Made by a program: the position numbers and the translations under genes | The notes under the pieces: generated by a model | What the model was told of the DNA's origin: nothing | The model's input: the letters and a program-made list of their open reading frames with translations, nothing else | Database searches by the model: none | In this document: piece after piece, positions 46,155 to 54,299 of the stretch | Numbering within the stretch: position 1 is the stretch's first letter | Layout of the letters: every line of letters starts with the position of its first letter | Source of the DNA: G963674665 sp964609625 | GTDB lineage: Bacteria > Desulfobacterota > Desulfovibrionia > Desulfovibrionales > Desulfovibrionaceae | DNA: 59,181 bases | Assembly: GCA_964609625.1 (NCBI GenBank) | Contig: CAZSRS010000023.1 | Span: 1-59,181 of the forward strand | Direction of reading: 5' to 3'

Positions 46155-47060
46155 ATGCGCGCTTTGTTTCTGACCTTCCTGCTCGCCACCTTCCTGGGTC
46201 TGCAGCTCAGCGGCTGCACTACCGTGAAAGAACACGCCGTGAGACAACAGCCGTCGCCTCAGGAGCGTGCGGCCCTTCAGGAGGCCCGCCGCGCCCAGGT
46301 ACGGCAACAAATCGCGGCGGTGTTCGGCCTGCCGGACTGGATGGAAGAGATGCTGCGCAAGCCCGAGCCGAAACCCGAACCCGTGGCGCCAACACCGGCG
46401 CCAGTCCCGTCACCGGCGCCGGCCGTGGCCACCATGCCTGAACCCACCATTCCCTCCATCATCTCAGCCAGTTCCGTGCTCGTTGTCGGCGACTCCTTTG
46501 CCGTTGGCGTGGGTATGTCCATGGGGCAGGAACTCAAGGGCATGGGCGTGGCCCTGCAGGCACGCGGCAAGATTTCCTCCGGCCTCAATTCCCCCAAGTT
46601 CTACAACTGGGAGCAGGAACTCAAGAACTTCATCCAACAGGACAAACCCGACGTCATCGTGGCCATGATCAGCGGTAACGACGCGCACAACGGCTCCGGC
46701 TCCGAGTCCTGGCGTCAGTCATACGTGGATAAGGCCCGCGGTTTCGCCAGCGTGGCCTCGAACGCCGGCGTGACCCTGTATATGGTGGGGCTCCCCCCAA
46801 TGGGCAAGGACGGCTACTCGGACCGCGCCAAGGCCTTGAATCAGGCCTTGGAGGCAGCTTGCCAAGCCCTGCCCGGCTGCCACTACGTGGATGCCTGGAG
46901 CCTTTTTGCCGACGGTGACGGCCAGTTCACCCGCACCAAGCGCTTCGGAGAAAAGGTCCTGACCTTGCGTGCCAACGACGGCGTGCACTTCACCATGACC
47001 GGCTACCGCCTGCTCAGCAGGCACATCCTGGACACCATCGCCAACACCTACAGACCCTGA
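46155..47060 (+). CDS. periplasmic SGNH (DUF459-like) lipoprotein 3
   Basis: The product is 301 residues starting at the ATG at 46155, which follows GAGGAT (upstream in-frame ATGs at 46143 and 46149 lack one). Lipobox LQLSGC gives a lipid-anchored Cys at about 22. A Pro/Ala-rich linker follows, then SGNH motifs VLVVGDSFAVGVGM, ARGKISSGLNSPKFYNWEQE, ISGNDAHN and RANDGVHFTMTGY. It is attached to a membrane while the other two are free or anchored by a helix. Third member of the MBOAT operon. Confidence 0.88.
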   Translation: MRALFLTFLLATFLGLQLSGCTTVKEHAVRQQPSPQERAALQEARRAQVRQQIAAVFGLPDWMEEMLRKPEPKPEPVAPTPAPVPSPAPAVATMPEPTIPSIISASSVLVVGDSFAVGVGMSMGQELKGMGVALQARGKISSGLNSPKFYNWEQELKNFIQQDKPDVIVAMISGNDAHNGSGSESWRQSYVDKARGFASVASNAGVTLYMVGLPPMGKDGYSDRAKALNQALEAACQALPGCHYVDAWSLFADGDGQFTRTKRFGEKVLTLRANDGVHFTMTGYRLLSRHILDTIANTYRP

Positions 47061-47232
47061 GCCGCGGGCCGCGCCTCGTCCGTATCGGGTTTGACCGATC
47101 CAGCCGCGTGCTCCGGACAGCTTCCCCACCGGAATCATGTGGTTTCACAATGTCGGACATTCATGTATCTCCTGAATCACCCCCAAGGCAGAGGAAGGGG
47201 TGTCCACAATCCTACACACAAGGGAGGATCTC

Positions 47233-47730
47233 ATGAAAAACACCAAGGAAAATCTGGCCGAAGCCTTTGCAGGCGAATCCCAGGCCAACCGCAAGTACTT
47301 GGCCTTTGCAAAACAAGCGGACAAGGAAGGTTACCCCCAGGTGGCCAAACTGTTCCGGGCCGTTGCCGAGGCCGAGACCGTTCACGCCCACAGCCACCTG
47401 CGGATCATGGGCGGCATCGGCACCACCGCCGAGAACCTCAAGGCGGCGCTCAAGGGCGAGATTCACGAATTCAAGGAAATGTACCCCGAGATGATCGAAA
47501 CGGCTAAAAAAGAGGGCAACGCCCAGGCCGAACGCACCTTCAAATACGCCAACGACGTGGAAAAGATACACGCGGATTTGTACCAGAAGGCCCTGGACTC
47601 CCTGCAGAGCGGCCAAGTCGGCGGCGACTACCACGTCTGCTCCGTGTGCGGCTACACCGTGGAGGGTACGCCTCCCGAAAAATGCCCCGTGTGCAATGCC
47701 AAACAGCAGGTCTTCTTCCAGGTGGAGTAG
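47233..47730 (+). CDS. rbr: rubrerythrin
   Basis: The product is 165 residues. A diiron ferritin-like domain (AEAFAGESQANRKYLAFA with Glu ligands, AEAETVHAHSHL, EMYPEMIETAKKEGN, ANDVEKIHADLY) is followed by a C-terminal rubredoxin with CSVCGY and CPVC. It detoxifies hydrogen peroxide in anaerobes. ATG at 47233 follows AGGGAGGA. Upstream, 170 bp separates it from the SGNH operon; no PerR-like box was recognised with certainty. The protein is shorter than the classical 190-residue form. Confidence 0.96.
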   Translation: MKNTKENLAEAFAGESQANRKYLAFAKQADKEGYPQVAKLFRAVAEAETVHAHSHLRIMGGIGTTAENLKAALKGEIHEFKEMYPEMIETAKKEGNAQAERTFKYANDVEKIHADLYQKALDSLQSGQVGGDYHVCSVCGYTVEGTPPEKCPVCNAKQQVFFQVE

Positions 47731-48068
47731 CGCATGGGGGCGTACACGCCTGAAGCGAGCCGACAAACCCCGGGATGCAACGATCCGTGCAGTTCGCGTG
47801 ACGCCCTTGGTGGCGCCGTCGGTCCGACGTGGCCCGTGGTGGATAGCGAATATCCAGGGCGGGGAACCTCCTGAACAGGGGGTTCCTCCCTGGACAGCCT
47901 TTCCCGCTCCTCTCGATACACGGAGTAGGACCCCGCATCATTAGTTGCGGTGCGTTGACACCGCTTCACGGCCCAAGCTATGATATCTTTTCGACAAGGG
48001 GCTCCGGATGCAACTTTTCCTCGCAAAATGGATTTGCATGAACCACAATAAATCGCATCGGCCCTGCA
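47731..48068. other. intergenic region before the HD-GYP gene, 338 bp
   Basis: A GGAACC...GGTTCC hairpin near 47859-47890 may end the rubrerythrin transcript, though no T-run follows. The HD-GYP promoter lies at 47955-47984. No ORF or RNA gene seen. Confidence 0.5.
47955..47984 (+). promoter_or_regulatory. sigma-70-like promoter of the HD-GYP/adenylate cyclase operon
   Basis: TTGACA (47955-47960), 18-nt spacer, TATGAT (47979-47984). The likely start is about 48069 minus 80, giving a leader of about 78 nt before the ATG. Among the best promoter matches in the window. Confidence 0.7.
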
Positions 48069-49370
48069 ATGGCCTTCTCTGAGTACACCATCCACGTGAA
48101 TCAGCTCTGTGTGGGGCTGTACATTCGTGCCGACAACGCCGACAAGAAATACAGCTCGTTGCGCAAAGGGTTCCTGATCAAAAGCGAAGAACAACTCGAA
48201 AAACTCCGCGCTCTCGGCATTTCACACTTCACCTGCGTCCTGAACAAGAGCGAACGCCTGCCCATTCCCGTGGGCACCGAGGATTTGCGCAAACCAAAAA
48301 ACGCCACGCCCCAGATCGCCGGAGACTCTTCCCCCAAGGAGAAGACTCCCATCTCCAGGGAGCTTTTCGGGCTCAAGCAGGAGACCATCGAAGGCAACAA
48401 GCGCCGCAAACAGGCATTTGCCAGATGCGAAAAGCGCTACGATGAAACCGTGTCGCAGGTGGCGGTCATGCTCAGGCGCGTTTCAGGTCGTTCCGACGAA
48501 GCCGTGGAACAGGCCGCCGCGGTGGTCAACAAGCTCGTGGACACCTTCCTCTCCGAGCGCGACGTGTTCGTGAACCTCATGACCAACAAGCCCAAGGAGG
48601 AAAAGCAGCACCTGCACGCCTTCAACGTCACGGTGCTGTCCATGATGCTGGGCAAGGAGCTGCGCTTCGACGGCCCGGCCATGAAGTATCTCGGCATGGG
48701 CGCCATGTTCCACGACGTGGGCAAGGGCCGCGTGCCCATCAGCGAGATGGCCATGGGCAGACCCACCACGCTGAAATACGCCGTACAGCGACACTACGAG
48801 TTGCATCCCAAGCTGGGTGCAAAAATCGTGGGCGATCTGCCCAGCTACCCCGCGGAGAGCACGTTGGTGATCCTGCAGCATCACGAGACCATTGACGGCA
48901 AGGGTTTTCCGGAAAAGCTCAAGGGCGAGGACATCTCCCCCCTGGCCAGGATCGTGGCTGTGGCCGACGCCTACGACAACCTCTGCAACAAGAGTGACCC
49001 CAAGCAGGCGCTCACCCCCCACGAGGCCATGCGCCACATGTTCACCAAGATGCGCTCCAAGCTGGACAACCGCTTTCTGGCCATGTTCATCCGCAATCTC
49101 GGGGTCTATCCGCCGGGCACCCTTGTCCAACTCTCCAACGGCGCCATCGGCATGGTGATCGCCACCAACGTGCAGAAATCCTCCCGCCCCGGCGTGCTGA
49201 TCTATCACCCCGACGTACCCAAGCGCGAGGCCCTGATCATCGACTTGGTCCTGGAAGAGGAACTGGAGATCAAGAAGACCCTGCGGCCGGAGGAACTGCC
49301 CCGGGAGGTCTTCGCCTACTTGAGCCCCACTCGACAAATCAATTACTATGCCGAAACCATGACCGAATAG
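48069..49370 (+). CDS. HD-GYP domain protein (c-di-GMP phosphodiesterase) with DUF3391-like N-terminus
   Basis: The product is 433 residues. N-terminal region MAFSEYTIHVNQLCVGLYI is the DUF3391-type start. The HD domain has GAMFHDVGKGRVP (His215-Asp216) and LQHHETIDGKGFPEKL (His271, His272, and DGKGFP at 276-281 in place of the usual HHExxDGxGYP). The GYP Tyr is Phe. Metal-binding His and Asp are intact, so activity is likely. HD-GYP enzymes hydrolyse c-di-GMP to GMP. The adenylate cyclase gene follows 60 bp later on the same strand. Confidence 0.9.
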   Translation: MAFSEYTIHVNQLCVGLYIRADNADKKYSSLRKGFLIKSEEQLEKLRALGISHFTCVLNKSERLPIPVGTEDLRKPKNATPQIAGDSSPKEKTPISRELFGLKQETIEGNKRRKQAFARCEKRYDETVSQVAVMLRRVSGRSDEAVEQAAAVVNKLVDTFLSERDVFVNLMTNKPKEEKQHLHAFNVTVLSMMLGKELRFDGPAMKYLGMGAMFHDVGKGRVPISEMAMGRPTTLKYAVQRHYELHPKLGAKIVGDLPSYPAESTLVILQHHETIDGKGFPEKLKGEDISPLARIVAVADAYDNLCNKSDPKQALTPHEAMRHMFTKMRSKLDNRFLAMFIRNLGVYPPGTLVQLSNGAIGMVIATNVQKSSRPGVLIYHPDVPKREALIIDLVLEEELEIKKTLRPEELPREVFAYLSPTRQINYYAETMTE

Positions 49371-49430
49371 CGGCCCGGCAAGCCCCACGCTCCGGGGCGC
49401 TGCAAGCCCAGAACAGGGAGCCCTAGCTTC

Positions 49431-52400
49431 ATGGCGGGTTACAAATCCCCCCTGCCGCAGATCATCCGGCAACTCCGCGACGTGTTGCGTACCACCCGCT
49501 ACACCATGATGGCCGATGTGGCTCCCCTGGTGGAGCAGGCCTTCATCCTGCTGGGCTTCGAAGACCAGCAAGCCCCGCAAACCCAGGTCCATGCCTCGGA
49601 ACTCGCATACAACATCGCCGTGGTCCTCGAGCGCACCCAGGATAGCTCCATCATCCGTCTGTGCATGGGCATGCTTATGAAGCTGGGCGGCCTGGGCGAA
49701 ATCCTCACAGCCTCATACCTGCTCAAGGGCAGGATTCCCCGCGAATCCCTCCTCGCCCTACTGGACGGCTTTGCCCCCCAACATAAACTGTTCATGGCCA
49801 ACAGGTTCTTCACTCGCCCCTACAAGGGAGAGACATGGTTCATGCACTGGGCCCACGACGTGGCCCGCTCCATTCAGGGGCAAGACCCGGAAGAGGCCTT
49901 GCTGTTTCTCGAGGCCCTGCCCAACAGCCATACCAGCCTCAGCTATCCCTTGCAGCGCGAGCTGTTGCGGGGGCGTTTCGGGGTCTGGCTGCAAAGATTG
50001 CTGCACCTGGAACTGAACACGGAGCAGCTTACCTTCATGGTCAAGACCACCCAGTGCCTCGGTTCGCACTTCGTGTCCATGAGCATGGCCCAGTCCCTGC
50101 CTCGCGCCCAGGGGAACGTATTGGCCATGCTGCTCAGGAACATGGGGCGCAGCGGCCGCAAGCAGGACCCGGCCCTGATTGGCAAGATCCTGCCCCTGGT
50201 GCGGCACGAGGACGACGATATCTGCCTGGCCGCCCTGGAGACCTTGGCCGACCTGAAAGCCGAAAAACTTCCCCAGGCCCTTGCCCTGATCCACTCCGAG
50301 CGAGGCAGCCTACAGACCAGGCTGCTCCCCCTGACCTTGCGCCTGGACGCCGTGTCCTTCCGGATCTTCATGCAGCGTCTGCCCAGACCTGGACAGATGG
50401 AACTCATGCCCAGACTCGTGGCCCTGTTCGCCACCTTCGACCAAGGCTGGCTCGTGGAGGCGCTCAAGCGCGTCTCCACGGTTCTCGGGGAACAAGGCGG
50501 GCAGTGGAGCCAGCTCGTGGATGCGGCCAGGAATTTCATCCTGGCGCATGCCCCGGTCGCGCGCAAACCTGGATACACACCCGCGCCTCTGGCCGGCCCC
50601 AGGCAGGTGGACGCGGCACCCCGCGACAGCGAGAGAGAAAACACAGCCTTTGCCCTGTTCGACAAGTTCAAACGCGGGCTCGCGGGCAAAGACGCCCCCC
50701 AGGGTCCTGCCACGGCCCGGCAACTGGGCGACCTGCTGCAACAAGGCGGCTTGCTGGAAAAGAACATACTCGAGCACCAGGATCTGTCCAACCTGCGCTG
50801 GGGCGGTGCCAAGCTGCTGCGCTGCACGCTGAGCACCTCGGATTTTTTCGGCAATCTGCTCAAGGATGTGCGTCTCGAGAAGTGCGTGCTGCGCAACCTG
50901 GACATGGAAGGCGCGCATCTGGAAAATGTCGTGTTCGAGGACTGCGAGTTGACCAACTGCCGCCTGAGCGCATCACGGCTCGGATCAGTCCGCTTCAAGG
51001 ATTGCGTCTTTTATTCCGGACAGTTCACCAACTGCGAATTCAAGGAATTCTCCCTGGAGAACTGCCGGCTGGTAGAATGCGATTTCTCGGGTTCGCGCCT
51101 CGAGACCTGTACCCTGACCTCCAGCCTCATGCATTGCGCCCACTTCTGCCATGCCGCATTCCTCGATTCCAGGTTCTCGGGCATGGAGTTCACGGATTGC
51201 CGCTTCTCCGTGACCTACATGGAGCGCTGTCAGGTGCGCAACAGCGTGGCCTCCACTTCCACCTTCACCAGATGCGCCTTCCACGCCCTGGACACGGACG
51301 AGCCTTCCTTCCTCCACCAGGAGCGCAGAACAGGCGAACAAGGCCGTGCTGCCCTGGCCGAACAGGTCCGGCCCGCACAACTCCCCGTGCAGTTGGGCAG
51401 TGCCGACGGCCTGCGCCTGATGTTCCTGCTCCTGGAACAGTGGTTCTTCGAAAAAGACCTCAAGGAACGCGAGGCCCTGTTCCTGGCCAACAACCGCCGC
51501 CGCCTGGACTGGGCCATATGCATGTTGCCCTCGCCGGCCGACGACTTCCTGCGCATGCTCCCTGCCATCCTGGAGAGCGGCTGCCGGGTCAAGGGCGGCG
51601 TGTCCCTGGCCCCGGCCTGCTCCATCCATAACTATGTCCCGGACTTCGGCACCCTCAGACTCCTGGATAAGCATGGCATAGCCCCTCCTCACGAAGAAGA
51701 GGCCCGGAGTCGTGCCCTGAAGATCGAAGGCGTCTACACCATAGGCAGCACCGGGACCATCGCCCACGCACGTGCTTCGGACATCGACCTCTGGGTCTGT
51801 TTTCGCAAGGACGATCTGAGCGAGGAGCAGAAACATGCCCTGCACGACAAGCTACGGCGCATCGAAACCTGGGCCGGTTCCACCTTCGGCGTGGAGGTGC
51901 ACTTCTTTTTCATGGACGAGGAGAGCGTGCGTAATAACGAGTTCGGGTACACCGACAAGGAAAGCGCCGGCTCCTCCCAGGCCCAGCTGCTCAAGGAGGA
52001 ATTCTACCGCACCGGCGTGTATCTTGCGGGAAAAAAGCCGGTGTGGTGGTACGTGCCGCCGGATGTGGACAGCGCCGGCTACCGGCTCCACCTCAAGCGC
52101 TTCCACACCGCGGTAAGCTCCCTGGATACCAACGTCCTGGACCTGGGGCATTTGGAAGGCATCCCCAAGGGCGAGTTCTTCGGCGCCTCCCTCTGGCAAA
52201 TCGTCAAGGCCATCACCAGCCCTTTCAAATCCGCCCTGAAGCTGGCCCTGCTGGACAAATACACCCACGGCAAGACCACCGGCGTGCTTCTGTGCAACAG
52301 CATCAAGCGTAATGTCTTTCTTGGCGCCAAAGACCTCTGGGACATCGACCCCTACGCCCTGATGTTCCGCGAAATCTTCGACTACTACCGAGGAATCGGC

Positions 52401-53381
52401 AACAAGGAGGCACAGGACCTGATGCGCCTGGCTTTCCTGCACAAGACCGGCCTGTACCTGGCGGCGCAGAGCACGGGCCGCTTCTACGAAATGCAGGACT
52501 ACAGCTTCATGGAGTACTTCTTCCCGTACAGCGAGGCGGACATCGCCAGCCACGTGGAGCCCGGTCGCGGCGTCCCCACGGACGAGATCACCGTAGCCAG
52601 AAGCTACGCCGAACTCGTGGCCCTGGGGCAGATGATGGTGCGCTACATGCTCAAGACCTACGACACCATCCATACGCTCTGGGACAGTCTCGACCTGGAC
52701 ATGCGCGTCACGGACGAGGACATGACCAAGCTCGGCCGCAAGGTCTTCAGCTATCTGCGCCCCAAGGAAAACAAGATCATGCGCGTCCCCTTCATGGACG
52801 CCTCCAAGACCCTGTTCTCGGCCCTGGAATTCTCCTGCCAGGGCATGGCCGGCACGCCCGTCACCTGGATCGTTTCGGGCGAGGCGCCCAAGCGTCAGGG
52901 CAAGCGTTTCGACAAGGAGGAAATCCGCCGCGGCAAACAGCTCGAACCCCTGCTGGCCTGGCTCGTGGCCAACGGTGTATACGCGCCGGGCATGGCCTTG
53001 CAGGGAAGCAACCTGACCTACCCCCTGTCTCTGGGCGATCTCGCCGAAGCCCTGACGGCCATCCACGACTCCTTTCCCCTGGCCGAGACCTTCGGCACCG
53101 ACATCGAGGAATACCTGCGCCCCGAGCAGGTGCTGCGCGCCCTGTGCCTGATCAACTTCACCGTCCCCCGCGAGGAGCGCCGTATCAGGCACGCCAGCCT
53201 GATCTACGCCACCAACTGGGGGGAATTGTTCTGCCTGCCCGAGACACGGGAACTGCACCTCTTGCAGCAGCGCCCCTATGAGTATCTGCGCGCCAACACC
53301 GGCCTGGAGTTGCACAAGGAGCTGGAGCTGAACACCCGCACGCCCCCGAAATCCCTGTGCCCGCCGGTGCGGCTGCTGTAG
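49431..53381 (+). CDS. class I adenylate cyclase with N-terminal HEAT-like and pentapeptide-like regions
   Basis: The product is 1316 residues. The first 400 residues are helical and HEAT-like; about residues 445-625 form a pentapeptide-like repeat region with many Cys (LRNLDMEGAHLENVVFEDC, LTNCRLSASRLGSVRFKDC, LVECDFSGSRLETC). The catalytic part begins near 680 with the class I nucleotide-binding motif GSTGTIAHARASDIDLWVC (Gly772, Asp784, Asp786). It makes cAMP from ATP. The C-terminal 500 residues match the class I body. The large N-terminal fusion is unlike E. coli CyaA (848 residues) and may be a docking or sensing platform. Follows an HD-GYP gene. Confidence 0.9.
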   Translation: MAGYKSPLPQIIRQLRDVLRTTRYTMMADVAPLVEQAFILLGFEDQQAPQTQVHASELAYNIAVVLERTQDSSIIRLCMGMLMKLGGLGEILTASYLLKGRIPRESLLALLDGFAPQHKLFMANRFFTRPYKGETWFMHWAHDVARSIQGQDPEEALLFLEALPNSHTSLSYPLQRELLRGRFGVWLQRLLHLELNTEQLTFMVKTTQCLGSHFVSMSMAQSLPRAQGNVLAMLLRNMGRSGRKQDPALIGKILPLVRHEDDDICLAALETLADLKAEKLPQALALIHSERGSLQTRLLPLTLRLDAVSFRIFMQRLPRPGQMELMPRLVALFATFDQGWLVEALKRVSTVLGEQGGQWSQLVDAARNFILAHAPVARKPGYTPAPLAGPRQVDAAPRDSERENTAFALFDKFKRGLAGKDAPQGPATARQLGDLLQQGGLLEKNILEHQDLSNLRWGGAKLLRCTLSTSDFFGNLLKDVRLEKCVLRNLDMEGAHLENVVFEDCELTNCRLSASRLGSVRFKDCVFYSGQFTNCEFKEFSLENCRLVECDFSGSRLETCTLTSSLMHCAHFCHAAFLDSRFSGMEFTDCRFSVTYMERCQVRNSVASTSTFTRCAFHALDTDEPSFLHQERRTGEQGRAALAEQVRPAQLPVQLGSADGLRLMFLLLEQWFFEKDLKEREALFLANNRRRLDWAICMLPSPADDFLRMLPAILESGCRVKGGVSLAPACSIHNYVPDFGTLRLLDKHGIAPPHEEEARSRALKIEGVYTIGSTGTIAHARASDIDLWVCFRKDDLSEEQKHALHDKLRRIETWAGSTFGVEVHFFFMDEESVRNNEFGYTDKESAGSSQAQLLKEEFYRTGVYLAGKKPVWWYVPPDVDSAGYRLHLKRFHTAVSSLDTNVLDLGHLEGIPKGEFFGASLWQIVKAITSPFKSALKLALLDKYTHGKTTGVLLCNSIKRNVFLGAKDLWDIDPYALMFREIFDYYRGIGNKEAQDLMRLAFLHKTGLYLAAQSTGRFYEMQDYSFMEYFFPYSEADIASHVEPGRGVPTDEITVARSYAELVALGQMMVRYMLKTYDTIHTLWDSLDLDMRVTDEDMTKLGRKVFSYLRPKENKIMRVPFMDASKTLFSALEFSCQGMAGTPVTWIVSGEAPKRQGKRFDKEEIRRGKQLEPLLAWLVANGVYAPGMALQGSNLTYPLSLGDLAEALTAIHDSFPLAETFGTDIEEYLRPEQVLRALCLINFTVPREERRIRHASLIYATNWGELFCLPETRELHLLQQRPYEYLRANTGLELHKELELNTRTPPKSLCPPVRLL

Positions 53382-53659
53382 AGGCCCAAGTTCTTTCCAT
53401 ATGCCGCGCATGCTTCTCTTGGATGCCCCATGCAAGGAATTGGGCGAGGCTTACAATGCTCGGGTGCTTCGCGAGGCACCCATGCCCTCCTATTTTCACC
53501 ACGAAGTCCCAAAAAAGCACACCTCGCCCTAAAGTTCCCGCCACAGCCGGCCGATATGTCTTGAGGCTACCGTTCTCAAGGAACGACTTCAAGTGTCGCC
53601 CGTTGCCGAAGCATGGTTAACGGCACCACGTGGAAGCAGACATCCGGAGGGTGAGAATC
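53382..53659. other. intergenic region after the adenylate cyclase, 278 bp
   Basis: No convincing ORF. The sequence before 53646 contains GGAGG as the ribosome site of the small gene that follows. Nothing else recognisable. Confidence 0.45.
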
Positions 53660-53866
53660 ATGGACATTCAAGGACTCGGGGCCTTCGCGCCACAACAGTT
53701 GATGCCGCAGGACAAGGAGACCTTCGGCGCCCAGTTGGTGACGCAAACGATGAACAACCTGAACACCACCACCAGCGGTGAGAAGAACGCCGACTACGCT
53801 TTCCAGACCAGCGTTCTCAATGCCGGGGCGTTGGGCAAGGGGTTGTACGTCAACACGATGGTCTAG
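53660..53866 (+). CDS. small protein of unknown function (possibly YjfB-like)
   Basis: The product is 68 residues from the ATG at 53660; GGAGG lies 9 bases upstream. The sequence MDIQGLGAFAPQQLMPQD, then FGAQLVTQTMNNLNTTT and LGKGLYVNTMV, has an MDI start and a hydrophobic C-terminal end that weakly recall YjfB-like motility proteins, but I cannot confirm this. No signal peptide or TM. The chemoreceptor gene follows after 433 bp and a terminator. Confidence 0.6.
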   Translation: MDIQGLGAFAPQQLMPQDKETFGAQLVTQTMNNLNTTTSGEKNADYAFQTSVLNAGALGKGLYVNTMV

Positions 53867-54299
53867 GGCTGTTTCCTCACACAGCGACTGACGGCACGCT
53901 CCACCGGGAAATCTTGTCCGCAGCAGGGAGGCACCGCTGGAGACCTCCGATGCCCATGGCGGATCGTGTATCGACCCAGGGCCATCCATTTCCACAAGTA
54001 CGCCGCGCGCCGCCTCTACACCGCCCCCGAAAATGTATGGGGGCGGTGTTGTCAATTTCCTACCCTTTTCGCGTTTTCATCTTTCCAACGCCTTGCCTTT
54101 CCCGCAGGAACAGTGCACTGTGAGACAGTGCTAAAGATTTCTCCGGGGATAGCCACGCCGACTGCTTGCCCGATGTACTTTCCGGCCGACCCCGGACGCC
54201 TTTCAAGGAAAATCCCCGAAGCTGGGCTTCAGGCCCATGTCGTCGACATGTTCACCCTAGCGGGGATTCCACCCAAACCACTGCCAGGAGCAGTCCACC
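53867..54299. other. intergenic region before chemoreceptor 1, 433 bp
   Basis: It contains a strong terminator at 54018-54049 and a 7-bp perfect inverted repeat CATGTCG-T-CGACATG at 54236-54250, about 50 bp before the MCP ATG, that could be an operator. I searched for c-di-GMP riboswitch features and found none. Confidence 0.5.
54018..54049 (+). terminator. intrinsic terminator after the small protein gene
   Basis: ACACCGCCCCC (54018-54028) and GGGGGCGGTGT (54039-54049) are perfect 11-bp inverted arms around a 10-nt AT-rich loop, followed by TGTCAATTTCC, a weak T-rich tail. Confidence 0.75.

Noticed and set aside
53867..54299. c-di-GMP (GEMM) riboswitch before chemoreceptor 1
   Set aside because: No conserved core was found; the region holds only a terminator and a short palindrome.
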